From assembly GCA_965262785.1 (NCBI GenBank), contig OZ253559.1, forward strand, positions 3,286,001 through 3,350,000: a stretch of DNA of 64,000 bases, read 5' to 3'. The DNA is from G965218495 sp965262785 (GTDB taxonomy: Bacteria > Bacteroidota > Rhodothermia > Rhodothermales > Bin80). Below, in pieces: positions 18,263 to 27,259 of this stretch. The notes beneath the pieces are model-generated. The model was given only the letters and a program-made list of their open reading frames with translations, searched no databases and had not been told where the DNA came from. The first letter of the stretch is position 1. Each line of letters opens with the position of its first letter. The position numbers were made by a program, and so were the translations under genes.

Positions 18263-19102
18263 CTACGTGTCATTTTGGTGATCATGCCAGGCATGCGCAT
18301 AGACGTCCGTTGGGAATGCCAAATACCCCGGGTATCCGCGCTTTGCCTGGGCCACACAGCGCAGATCCAGAGTGGCTACAGCTACGGGGTCTGTAGTTTC
18401 AAGAATCACGGCACCTTCGGGATCGACTACCAACGACGGCCCTCCAATAGGCACGCCCGCTTCGGGGCCCGGCCTGTTGACGGATACCACGTACGCACTG
18501 GCTGTTAGCGCCATCGCGCGGTACGCCAACCGCCACCGGTCATAGGTCGCGTCCGACGTGGCGCGTGGTGCCAGAATGACCTCCACGCCCTCCGCAGCCA
18601 AGAGCTGTGCCCCAACAGGCCGGTTGGCATCGGAGCAGATCTGGACGCCGAGTCGTACGCCAAGCGCGCGCGTTACCTGCGGGGGGTAACGGCCTACGAC
18701 GTAGTGACTGGTTTCCCAGAAGCCTTCCTCCTCTGGCAGGTGCAGCTTTTCATAGGAAGCAGCCAGGACTCCAGTCTTATCAATCAGCAGTGCAGTGTTG
18801 TATCGCATGCCCGAAGACGGGTCGCATCGTATGGTGCCGCCAAGAACGGCAATGCTGCACTCAGCTGCGGCCGCCGACAGCTGCTGCTCCCGCTTGCCGC
18901 CAGGCAATTCCGCGTCATAGTCCCGTAACACCTGCGTGGCCGGAGACCATACGTTCATGGGGATTTCAGGCAACACAGCCAGCTTTGCTTGCCGCGCTTT
19001 GGCCGCTGCAAGACGCTCGCGGAGCCTGGTAGCATGCTCCGGTCCGGCGAAGACATCCGTGACCAAGGCTATCTTGAGGTGTCGACCTTCAGAGTCTGCC
19101 AT
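18263..19102 (-). CDS. Carbon-nitrogen hydrolase (nitrilase superfamily)
   Basis: The protein has 279 residues from ATG at 19102 (MADSEGRHLKIALVTDVF). The nitrilase triad is visible as E46 (LPEIP), K119 (EKLHLPEEEG) and C156 (QICSDANRP). The rest matches the alpha-beta-beta-alpha amidase fold (LGGTIRCDPSSGMRYNTALLID, VILAPRATSD). It likely hydrolyses an amide or carbamoyl group; no signal peptide is seen, so it acts in the cytoplasm. It precedes the M20 gene in the same operon. A truncated relative lies at 49817-50314. Confidence 0.92.
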   Translation of the reverse strand: MADSEGRHLKIALVTDVFAGPEHATRLRERLAAAKARQAKLAVLPEIPMNVWSPATQVLRDYDAELPGGKREQQLSAAAAECSIAVLGGTIRCDPSSGMRYNTALLIDKTGVLAASYEKLHLPEEEGFWETSHYVVGRYPPQVTRALGVRLGVQICSDANRPVGAQLLAAEGVEVILAPRATSDATYDRWRLAYRAMALTASAYVVSVNRPGPEAGVPIGGPSLVVDPEGAVILETTDPVAVATLDLRCVAQAKRGYPGYLAFPTDVYAHAWHDHQNDT

Positions 19103-20255
19103 AGCTGTGCGATGGGCGTTGAGTTCTAGGTTAGGCAAACGCGGATATTCACGGGGTACGAGAATCCCAAGTAGCAGTCCGGCGGCCTTGAACAATCAGG
19201 CCGCGCGCCTTGTACCTTCACCCGGCAAAACGGTGGCAAATGACCGGACCATACTGTGAGTCCAAACACCCGAGCCGTTGAATGTACATCCTGGCCCCTT
19301 GGGCTGCGCAATTCGCATCACGCCTTCATTGAGCGCAGTCTTACATGGATGTGCCTGAATGATTCCCTACCGGTCGCGGTACCTACGCTTTGTGCAGAGC
19401 CAGCACGTCGCTGGCCTGCCCGGACGCGATGAGAATCGCGGATCGTCACCACGTATGCGGAGAGCGCGTCCATTTAGTTCGTTTTACAAGTTGTTGCGAC
19501 GCATCATCACCGCATGTGCACGGAATACGTCCATCCCCAAGTCCCTATACGAGTTCAGCCCAGATCATACCCGCGTGTGAGGGGAACGCACGTGTGGCGC
19601 GGTGATACCGGCACCGGCAGTCGGGTCATCCGATATCGACGACGTTCCTACATCGTAGTAACCATATGATTCATTGCGCTTTACAGGTATTGTAGATCTT
19701 GGATCAACTCGCCTGTGCCGACAATTGCCCCGCATCTTCTTAGCACGATCACATGAAAGCCTACGGTCCGTTGGCGGAACCCGTGGCAGGTGTGACCTTG
19801 CACGCCGCAGGCGTTGCGAGGGACTGAGAAAGACCACGCAGCTGAAAATCCGGCGGTGCCAAATATTGCATTTCGTCGCTACAGCGCAGGCGTGCGCGGA
19901 CGAACTGGCGGCGGGCTATAAGGCCATCTGGAAGTTCGGCGCGGCCGTGCCCATCCGGGGAGCGGGGTTGTTGACGGACGGGTTCGTTCTCCAGGAGTGG
20001 AGAGAAACACAAGAGCGGAAGGGAGACTTCGGGGCCTGAACATCAAGCCGGGCGCGAGTCGCGGATGGTCCTCAACTGGGGAGGCGGGCAGGACGCCGAA
20101 CATGGTAGGGAATCCAATCGGTGAGACGGGCTCGACAAACTAGGCACATGAGCATGGCCTTCGAGCCCGGGTTGTAGATTCGAACCCGACTTCACGAACA
20201 CCATCCAGGACTTCAGCCGAATTGGGCTGCATCTGCAGTGGCTGCCTTTGTCGGG
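19103..20255. other. Long intergenic region with a decayed CRISPR-like array
   Basis: More than 1.1 kb without a recognisable gene. Positions 19440-19590 carry three degenerate type I-E-like repeats (separate entry). A short hairpin (CGGGTT/AACCCG on the minus strand, around 20170-20190) lies downstream of the BCCT gene but is not followed by a T-run. Nothing else could be identified. Confidence 0.6.
19440..19590 (+). CRISPR. Degenerate type I-E-like CRISPR repeats (3 clear, 1 doubtful), no cas genes
   Basis: Three related segments start at 19441, 19502 and 19563, exactly 61 nt apart, which equals a 29-nt repeat plus a 32-nt spacer. They read GATCGTCACCACGTATGCGG.., CATCATCACCGCATGTGCAC.. 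and GATCATACCCGCGTGTGAGG... All resemble the type I-E repeat form GGATCATCCCCGCGTGTGCG followed by GGGAAC. The third is the best preserved. A weaker fourth candidate (GGTCATCCGATATCG...GTTCC) falls on the same 61-nt register at 19624. Repeats are too diverged to be functional and no cas gene is in the window. Spacers of 32 nt lie between them. Confidence 0.6.
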
Positions 20256-21758
20256 TCAACCGGTCCGGCCTTTTTGTGCCGTGCGCAGCCCCTTCCAGGT
20301 GCTGTAGCACAGGGCGATCAGCACCAGCGCGAAAGGAAGTCCGGCGGCGGTGATGGCCGCCTGTGCGGCCACGAGGCCGCCACCGAGCAACAGTGCGACG
20401 GTGACCAGTCCCTCGAAGACGCACCAGAACACGCGCTGGGGGACCGGCGCGTCCAGCTTGCCGCCGGCGGTGATTGTATCGATAACCAGCGATCCTGAGT
20501 CCGAAGAGGTGACGAAGAACACCACAATGAGCGCGAGACTGATGACCGCCGTCACATTCGCAAGCGGCAGCGTCTCCAAAAGCGCGAACAGGGCGACCTC
20601 CGGTTGCTGCGCCTGCACGGCCGCGACCACGTCGAGATGACCGAGGTCGACGTACTGCGATACCGCAGTCCCACCGAAGGCGTTCATCCAGATCGCGATA
20701 GTCAGCGTCGGGATAATCAGCATGCAGGTGATCAGCTCGCGCACCGTCCGGCCGCGCGAGATTCGTGCGATGAACATGCCGACGAATGGGGACCACGAGA
20801 TCCACCAAGCCCAGTAGAATATCGTCCAGCCGTGCATGAAGTCTAGGTCCTCGCGGCCCAGCCAGTTGCTGAGCGGTCCGATCGCTGCAATATATTGGCC
20901 GAGGCTGGCCAAGGTGCGGCTGCCAATGTCGAGCGTCGGGCCAACCGTCAGCACGAACGCCAGCAGCAATATGGCGAGCCACAGGTTGACTTCGCTCAGC
21001 CGCTTGACCCCCTTCTCCATCCCGCTGATAACCGACGTCAGCGCCATGCCGGTGATGCCGGCAATCAGCAGGACCTGGATGGTGTCGGTCGTCTCCGTGC
21101 CCCATAGGTGGGCCAGCCCCGCCGCCAACTGTTGAGTGCCCAGGCCGAGTGACGTGGCCAGCCCAAAGAGTGTGGCGAAGACGGCGAGAATGTCGATGCC
21201 GTGGCCGAACCGTCCCCACACCGACTCCCCCAGGAGCGGATAGAACGCCGACCGGAGCGTCATCGGCAGCCCAAGGTTGTACGACGCGAAGGCGATCGAC
21301 ACCGCCGCCACCGCGTAGATGGCCCACCCATGGATGCCCCAGTGGAAGATGGCGCTGGCCATGCCGAGGCGGGCTGCCGCCGTGTCGGCCGCCTCGAGCC
21401 CGAGCGGCGGTTGCAGAAAATGCTCCACCGGCTCCGACACCCCAAAAAACATCAGGCCGATGCCCACCCCGGCGGCGAACAGCATCGCGAACCAACTCGA
21501 TCGAGAATAGTCCGGCCGGACATCCGCGCCCCCCAGACGAACGCGGCCAAGCGGCGTCACCACCAGGAGCAGGCAGAAGAGTAAGAAGATGTTGGTCGCG
21601 CCCATGAACACCCAGTCGAACGTCGGCAAGAGCCACGCGCGCAGCGCACCAAAGGCTGCCGTCGCCTCGGCCTGAAACGCCAGTACCCCAGCGACGAACG
21701 CAATGATGGCGAGGCTGGAGACGACAAAGACCGGATTGTGGATGTCGAGGCCGAACAC
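20256..21758 (-). CDS. BCCT-family transporter (choline/betaine/carnitine type), 5' end possibly lost
   Basis: The protein has about 500 residues with twelve hydrophobic helices. It carries the BCCT core WISWSPFVGMFIARISRGRTVRE and FHWGIHGWAIYAVAAVSIA. The annotated start is GTG at 21758, giving VFGLDIHNPVF. The frame stays open upstream to about 21815 and encodes NQVTEIANTNYKLGQDNVQ, which resembles the normal N-terminal tail of this family, but no ATG is present. So the natural start may have been lost when the gene was joined to the TonB fragment at 21806. It imports quaternary amines using an ion gradient. The base composition looks more G+C-rich than its neighbours, suggesting transfer. 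Confidence 0.85.
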   Translation of the reverse strand: MFGLDIHNPVFVVSSLAIIAFVAGVLAFQAEATAAFGALRAWLLPTFDWVFMGATNIFLLFCLLLVVTPLGRVRLGGADVRPDYSRSSWFAMLFAAGVGIGLMFFGVSEPVEHFLQPPLGLEAADTAAARLGMASAIFHWGIHGWAIYAVAAVSIAFASYNLGLPMTLRSAFYPLLGESVWGRFGHGIDILAVFATLFGLATSLGLGTQQLAAGLAHLWGTETTDTIQVLLIAGITGMALTSVISGMEKGVKRLSEVNLWLAILLLAFVLTVGPTLDIGSRTLASLGQYIAAIGPLSNWLGREDLDFMHGWTIFYWAWWISWSPFVGMFIARISRGRTVRELITCMLIIPTLTIAIWMNAFGGTAVSQYVDLGHLDVVAAVQAQQPEVALFALLETLPLANVTAVISLALIVVFFVTSSDSGSLVIDTITAGGKLDAPVPQRVFWCVFEGLVTVALLLGGGLVAAQAAITAAGLPFALVLIALCYSTWKGLRTAQKGRTG

Positions 21759-21805
21759 CTGGACGTTGTCCTGACCCAGCTTGTAGTTGGTATTCGCGAT
21801 CTCGG

Positions 21806-22620
21806 TTACCTGGTTTCGTCAGCGGGCCGCCGCCTCGTCCGCGCCTGGAGTGAGAAGAACGATATACGGGGACACCCGGCGCCGCGGCCCCGGTCGTGGT
21901 AGTAGTACGTGCCCGCGCTCAGCGAGCTGAATTCGCTGAATGACCAGTCCGCCCGGACGTAGGTAAGCGCGTGGCTCCGCCGCGTCTGCCAGTCGGGCCA
22001 GTAGCCTTGGTTCAGGTACAGAACGCCGGGCCAGTCGCCGACCAGCCGGCCCCAGCGCGGAATGGCCCTGAAGTTGGACTTCACGTAGAGCCGGAGGTAG
22101 GTATTTTCGTGGATGGCATCGTAGGAAATGTAGCCCGTGAGATCTTGGCGCCCCCGCGAAAAAACGAGCTTGGCGGCGACGTGCTCCCGTTCGTACCACG
22201 CCGAGCCATACACCCAGTCGGCCGCTTCGTACCAGACCGCAGCGATCCAGGCGCGCGTCTCTCCGCCGAAAAACGGTCCCGTGTCGACCCGCATGGAGAA
22301 CCACTGGTCGCCGTTTTCCCCGATGGTGTTCGACGCGGTGTAGGCCCGCTCGGCCGCCGGATCGTCCGTCACTGAAGTTGAAGGTGCCGCCTTGCACCGC
22401 GACGGACCGGGAGATGACGTCGGATGCTCTTGGTGAAAACTCGACGCCTCCGAGGTTCAGCGGGTCCATGAATCGGTTCGCCTTCGATTCGCTCCTGTAG
22501 TCGGGCGTGCCGTTCGGGAAGCCATCGATGGTCATGCCGATCTACACGTCGTTGATGATCACCTGGAAGCCCGCACGGCTACGTTGCTCGACCAGTCGTC
22601 AAAGCCGTACCCGCCCCCCT
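21806..22620 (-). pseudogene. TonB-dependent receptor fragment, frameshifted
   Basis: Two minus-strand frames combine to a beta-barrel segment. FDDWSSNVAVRAGFQVIINDV is followed by a stop, then MTIDGFPNGTPDYRSESKANRFMDP and VAVQGGTFNFS, then after a shift near 22375 DDPAAERAYTASNTIGENGDQWFSMRVDTG up to TRRSHALTYVRADWSFSEFSS. The plug-domain N-terminus and the barrel C-terminus are absent. It is a decayed piece joined directly to the BCCT gene. Not functional. Confidence 0.7.
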
Positions 22621-23149
22621 GGGTGGTTGGCGTAGCCAACGGGCGATCGTTCTATGAGGGGAGGCATTTGGCGAAGAATAGGCACAAGGCCCGAAAGGGA
22701 CTTCCGATTCTCGCCAAATACGTCTATCCTCCGAACATGATTCGAAGTGACCGAGCAGACTGCGCTTGAATCACGAACCTGTAGCCACCCCTGCAAACTC
22801 CGCACGACACGAGCCTTCGTGACTGCCGGCCAGGTCTCAACTCTGCCTTCGCAAGAGTGGATGCGTGCTGTCACGGGAGAATCATGAGACATCAATGACC
22901 TAGCGTCTTCTGCTCCCGACGAAAAGAAGTATATCAGACCCGTTCTCGTTCAAGAAAGTAAGAAGCGCCGACGGCAAGGTGCTGGCCTGCGCGTTCCAAA
23001 AGGGCCGCAAGACCGAGTTTGCCAACCACGTCCTACGGCACAGGACTGTCGAGTACTTCAGTCACTTCCAGGACCTGCACACCCTGGTCAAGGAGATCCT
23101 GGAATCGCCCTGCCCACCCACCTCTTCGACTGCACCCGAGCGTTAGTCG
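22621..23149. other. Mostly non-coding; one short orphan reading-frame fragment
   Basis: A plus-strand frame from about 22949 to 23146 reads FKKVRSADGKVLACAFQKGR...FQDLHTLVKEILESP and ends with a stop. It has no start codon in context and looks like the C-terminal piece of an unidentified protein. The rest shows no gene. Confidence 0.3.
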
Positions 23150-23172
23150 ACGGGGTCAGGCTGATCCCCCAG

Positions 23173-23297
23173 CTATGATTCCCACCCGTGGCGGTAGGCC
23201 CGCGCCGAGTATTGGCCGAGAGCGAAGCACTGATGAGCGCGGCCTGGCAGGCGCGTAGCGCCTCTGCCAGCATGCTGGTGGGGGTCATGGCCTTCAT
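23173..23297 (-). pseudogene. Tyrosine recombinase N-terminal remnant (left boundary of the array)
   Basis: From ATG at 23297 the minus strand reads LAEALRACQAALISASLSANTR, then after a small insertion RAYRHGWES and a stop. It matches the N-terminus of the recombinase at 48455 (LPEALGGRQAALISASLSANTRRAYRHAWDAW). The sequence before the ATG (TTATCGAACGTAACTGCC) also matches that before the other recombinase (TTATCGAAAGTTAACCGCC). Only about 40 codons of the SAM-like core-binding domain remain. It faces away from the array on its right. Confidence 0.8.
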
Positions 23298-23307
23298 GGC
23301 AGTTACG

Positions 23308-23331
23308 TTCGATAAGTGTTATTATCGGAAA
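23308..23331. repeat. Recombination core site R1 (recombinase-proximal)
   Basis: Two half-sites, TTCGATAA and TTATCGGAA, flank a 6-bp spacer GTGTTA. This Xer/tyrosine-recombinase-like layout sits 10 bp from the recombinase remnant start. To the right of GTGTTA the sequence is identical to that at 42327 onward for about 200 bp; to the left the two differ. Confidence 0.6.
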
Positions 23332-23763
23332 TGTTTTAGGCCCCGAAAAACGGCAATGAACGACCGGAGGGGCACCCCGCACAGCGCCTGAGATCGTCGC
23401 GCGCATACCGCAAATTGGAGCACGTCAACTAAGCAGCTCTCTCCGCAGTGGCTCTGCGAGACACATCGAATGGAAGTCCATTTGCACTGCGGCGTGTGCC
23501 ACCCTTTATTGGGTGCGCCTACCCCGACTTCGCCATTTTGGGAACCAACCGTGGCCGAAGGGGGGCTAAACCAGGTACTCCCAGCCCACTTTTCGCCCTT
23601 TTCAGCCCCTTTTCAGCCGTATTTCTCGGCTATATGGTGAAGAATGCGTGAAGTTTAGCGTATTCGGCTGAAAAAGGCCAGTGTAGTGCCAGGATTGTTG
23701 GTGGGGACTTGCTACAGGTGCGCCCATGCACTATCTTGGAGTCGGCATTGACCTGCAGACACC

Positions 23764-25569
23764 ATGTACATACGGGCGACCAAGACCCACGCAAAGAAAG
23801 GTGAAGCGCGACACAGCTACCGCCTGGTACGCAGCGACCGCATCGGCGGGAAGGTGCGCCAGTCGACCCTGCTGAACCTGGGCGTCCACTTTGACACGCC
23901 CCGTGACCAGTGGGGCACCTTGGTGCTTCACATAGAGAATTTGTTGCAGGGGCAGCCGACGCTCGTGTTCGATCCCGACCTGCAGCACACCGCCGAAGCC
24001 ATTGTCGCGCAGCTACGCGCACGCGGCATAGGTGCACACGCGAAGCCGGAGGGTGAGCCTGACAGCGTCATGACGGTGGACATGGACTCCCTTGAGCACC
24101 CGGAGCATGCTCGCAGCGTGGGCGCAGAGCGCGTCTGCCTTCAGGCGCTTGAGGATCTGGGACTGAAAGACACGCTGATCCAGGCCGGTGCCAAGGAGCG
24201 CGACGCGCGCCTGGCCGTAGCGCTGGTGGTCGCACGCATGCTGCATCCCAACAGCGAACGGGCTACGCTTCAGTGGTTGCAAAGCAGGTCGACGATGCTG
24301 GGGCTGCGCCCCGGCAGGAAAGTGTCGTTAGCGAAGCTGTATCGCATTGGGGACCTGCTCTGGGAGCACAACCAAGCGATTCAGCAAGCGCTCTTCCAAA
24401 AGGAGCGGACGCTCTTGAGCCTGCCGGAGACCGTTGTTTTTTATGACCTGACCAACACCCATTACCATGGCCGACAGCACGGCGAGTACCTGGCCTATGG
24501 ACGTTCGAAGCAAAAGCGTTCCGATTGTCCGCTGGTGACGCTCGGGCTGGTGCTCGATGGCGCGGGCTTCCCGCGCACCTGCGAGATCTTGCCCGGCAAC
24601 GTCTCGGAGCCCGGCACGCTGCAGGACGCTATCGAGCGTCTGAACGCCAGCGTGGACGGCCAGAAGCCGACGGTGGTCATGGATGCAGGGATCGCTACGG
24701 AAGCAAACGTGTCCTGGCTGGCAGAACAGGGCTACGACTGGATCTGCGTACACCGGGGTAAGCGGCCCCTGCCGCCAGAGCGGGAGCCCGACAGTACGCT
24801 GACCACGCAGGCTGGACACGCCGTACGCGTGTGGCAGTTGCAGCAAAAGAAGCAGGAGATGCTGCTCTATGCCGTCAGCGAAGCCAGAAAGCACAAGGAA
24901 GAGCAGATCCTCCAGCGCCGGCGCACGCTACTGGAAGCAGCCCTCACCTCGCTGCACGAAGGGCTGCAGAAGCCCTACCATACCAAGCGGCTCAAGAAGG
25001 TCGTAGAGCAGGTCGGACGCATAAAAGAGCGATATGCCCGCGTATCTCATCAGTACGAAGTGACGGTTGTAGAAGGGAGTGGCCCCAACGCCAAGGCCGT
25101 GAAGTTTGCACGCAAGACGCAGTGGGAAGAGGCCGATGAGGCCCTGGGGGGCTACGTGCTGCGCACCAGTCAGACGGGATGGGACCTTAAGCACATTGTA
25201 GCCACGTATTGGCGGCTGTCCGAGGTGGAGGCCACCTTCCGCTCGTTGAAGTCGGAACTGGGGATGCGGCCGCTTTACCACAGCAAGGACGCACGCATCG
25301 CAGCGCACATCAGTATAGCTGTGTATGCCTATCACGCCGTGCACCTGATCCGGACCCGATTGAAGGCGCAAGACATCCACACCAGCTGGAAGACGCTTCG
25401 CCAGAAGCTGAGCGCCTGGCAACGGGTGATGACAACCGTAAAGGACACCCAGGGCCAGGTGATTGTCAACGTGCAGGACGAGCGCCCAAGGGCAGAGCTG
25501 GCTCAGATAGCGCGCATCTGCGGCGTCACGCCCAGCCTGCATCGGCAACGCTACGTGCGCCAGGACTAA
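23764..25569 (+). CDS. IS1634-family transposase, copy A
   Basis: The protein has 601 residues and is almost identical to copy B at 32743 (604 residues; copy A lacks three residues, LDL, near position 180). The family is recognised by the N-terminal MYIRATKTH...HSYRLVRSDRIGGKVRQ, YDLTNTHYHG around the first catalytic Asp, VVMDAGIATEANVSWLAEQGYDWI around the second, and the C-terminal YWRLSEVEATFRSLKSELGMRPLYH with the catalytic Glu. The gene is intact. Confidence 0.93.
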   Translation: MYIRATKTHAKKGEARHSYRLVRSDRIGGKVRQSTLLNLGVHFDTPRDQWGTLVLHIENLLQGQPTLVFDPDLQHTAEAIVAQLRARGIGAHAKPEGEPDSVMTVDMDSLEHPEHARSVGAERVCLQALEDLGLKDTLIQAGAKERDARLAVALVVARMLHPNSERATLQWLQSRSTMLGLRPGRKVSLAKLYRIGDLLWEHNQAIQQALFQKERTLLSLPETVVFYDLTNTHYHGRQHGEYLAYGRSKQKRSDCPLVTLGLVLDGAGFPRTCEILPGNVSEPGTLQDAIERLNASVDGQKPTVVMDAGIATEANVSWLAEQGYDWICVHRGKRPLPPEREPDSTLTTQAGHAVRVWQLQQKKQEMLLYAVSEARKHKEEQILQRRRTLLEAALTSLHEGLQKPYHTKRLKKVVEQVGRIKERYARVSHQYEVTVVEGSGPNAKAVKFARKTQWEEADEALGGYVLRTSQTGWDLKHIVATYWRLSEVEATFRSLKSELGMRPLYHSKDARIAAHISIAVYAYHAVHLIRTRLKAQDIHTSWKTLRQKLSAWQRVMTTVKDTQGQVIVNVQDERPRAELAQIARICGVTPSLHRQRYVRQD

Positions 25570-25699
25570 GGCAGGCGCACGGCGTTAGAAAAGTAGTGCC
25601 AGCCAGGCGGGAGTACACCCTTTTCTTATATGTGGAGAATGTGTCCACCTATACTGTTTGAGTCATAAAATGTAGGGTCGGCGGGAGGCGCACCTGCCT

Positions 25700-25752
25700 T
25701 AGGATCCGGTGGCCATTCCGTCGCTTTCGCTCCGGGCCTCAGTCCGGCTTCC
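25700..25752 (-). repeat. Domain VI insert repeat, outer intron copy
   Basis: A stretch of about 53 nt (minus: AGCCGGACTGAGGCCCGG, AGCGAAAGCGACGGA, GCCACCGGATCCTA) lies in domain VI of the outer intron. It matches 25811-25864 in the inner intron. The ORF-less relative at 10001 lacks it. Confidence 0.8.
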
Positions 25753-25810
25753 ATCACCGTGTTTCATCCCGCCGCCCACCGGTAGGGTCGGGGCCTGGCG
25801 CGCCAACCCG

Positions 25811-25864
25811 TAGGGTCCGGTGGCTTGTCCGTCGCTTTCGCTCCGGGCCTCAGTCCGGCTCCCA
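25811..25864 (-). repeat. Domain VI insert repeat, inner intron copy
   Basis: Direct copy of 25700-25752, placed in the domain VI arm of the inner intron, with a handful of differences. Confidence 0.8.
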
Positions 25865-25936
25865 TGAATCACGTTTCCAGGCCCCGCCTCGTCAAACCAC
25901 GGCATGCGGTTTTCCCGCACCGGGCTTACCTGCTGA

Positions 25937-27259
25937 TTACACCGCAAAGTTCATGCGCAGTTGGCGTGGGCGCGCTTTCGGCCGGTAGTACTCTATCTGC
26001 CACTGAGCATACAACCCCAGTCGCTCGTAGAACATCCGCCTACTCCACCGCTTCCACCCATAACCCTTTCGTCCGCGGGCACGCATCAGATGGCGCCGGA
26101 TCTTAAGCTCGACCCAGTTACGTACGTAACCGAAGCAACGGCTCGATTGCCCCGTGCGGAAATAATTCACCCATCCCCGCAGTATTGGGTTGATGCGAGC
26201 AATTACCCGTTCCACCGGCTGTGATCGGAAACGTCGGAATTCCTCCTTGAGTCGCCGCAAGAGCTTTGTACGAGCCTTCATACGAGGCACGCTCAATACG
26301 CCCCAACGGCCCCGCTTCGTCTTATGCCGACGAATGCGGAAACCCAGGAATGTGAAGCTCTCCCGTTGGGTGAGGTCCACTCTCCGCGTCTTCTCCACGT
26401 TCAATGAAACGTCAAGCTTGGCCAACTCTTCCAACAGGCGCTTGTACACGCCTCGCTCCAGCCACCGCCACTTGCGGTAGCCGTCCACCACGATCACCAG
26501 GTCGTCGGCAAAACGGGCGTACTCCATATGGAAATACCCCTTCTCGCGGGTGACTGCCTTCGCGCGCTCCAGCATCCGATCCACCCCATTGAGGTAGATG
26601 TTGCTCAAAAGCGGCGAGATGACGCCCCCTTGAGGTACCCCGCGCTTGCCACCGGACTTGAGTATCCGCTTCAGAAGCCACAGAATGTCACGATCCTTAA
26701 CACGGAGCGCGACCTGTCGGAGCAGGATGTGATGACGAATCGTATCGAAATACGACGCCAAGTCCACATCAATGACCCGGGTCATTCCTTTGACTACCGC
26801 CGAAGTTACTCGATGTACAGCAGCATGCGGCGCACGCTTTGGCCGATATCCATAGGATCCCTCCTGAAAGTCAGCCTCGAAGATCGGCTCCAGAATCAGC
26901 TTCAGCGCCCCCTGCACCACGCGATCCCGTATCGTCGGTATGCCCAGCGTGCGGAATTTACCGCCGCCCTTGGGGATCCGCTTCTTACGCAATGGCGAGG
27001 GCTGGTAGCACCGTAGGATCAGATCGCGCTGAATGCACTCCAGAAACCTCTGCAAGCCGGTCGTCTCAATGGCCGCAAACGTCATGCCGTCGATGCCGGG
27101 GGCACCGTCGTTGCGCTTCGCCATACGATACGCCTCCTGCAGCGTCTCCAGCTTGCAGACATGCACGTACATGCCCCAAAAACGCCACTCTGGTACTGCC
27201 TTGGCTTTGCGGTATATTCTCCTCCTCAGGTCCTGCAGGCTTATAGTAGCCTCTTTCAT
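25937..27259 (-). CDS. ltrA: Group II intron reverse transcriptase/maturase
   Basis: The protein has 440 residues. RT motifs are visible: KRNDGAPGIDGMTF, the GVPQGGVISPLLSNIYLN block and the catalytic FADD box (YARFADDLVIVVDGYRKW). The C-terminal maturase domain follows (RGWVNYFRTGQSSRCFGYVRNWVELKIRRHL). An HNH endonuclease is not seen. The length is normal for a short endonuclease-minus group II RT. It is encoded in domain IV of the inner intron. It probably splices and mobilises the inner intron and could also serve the two related ORF-less introns in trans; this is inferred. Confidence 0.95.
   Translation of the reverse strand: MKEATISLQDLRRRIYRKAKAVPEWRFWGMYVHVCKLETLQEAYRMAKRNDGAPGIDGMTFAAIETTGLQRFLECIQRDLILRCYQPSPLRKKRIPKGGGKFRTLGIPTIRDRVVQGALKLILEPIFEADFQEGSYGYRPKRAPHAAVHRVTSAVVKGMTRVIDVDLASYFDTIRHHILLRQVALRVKDRDILWLLKRILKSGGKRGVPQGGVISPLLSNIYLNGVDRMLERAKAVTREKGYFHMEYARFADDLVIVVDGYRKWRWLERGVYKRLLEELAKLDVSLNVEKTRRVDLTQRESFTFLGFRIRRHKTKRGRWGVLSVPRMKARTKLLRRLKEEFRRFRSQPVERVIARINPILRGWVNYFRTGQSSRCFGYVRNWVELKIRRHLMRARGRKGYGWKRWSRRMFYERLGLYAQWQIEYYRPKARPRQLRMNFAV

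Noticed and set aside
20140..21636. 498-residue minus-strand frame overlapping the BCCT gene
   Set aside because: It is in another frame of the same strand and rich in Gly/Arg/His without any motif, a typical shadow of a hydrophobic transporter gene.
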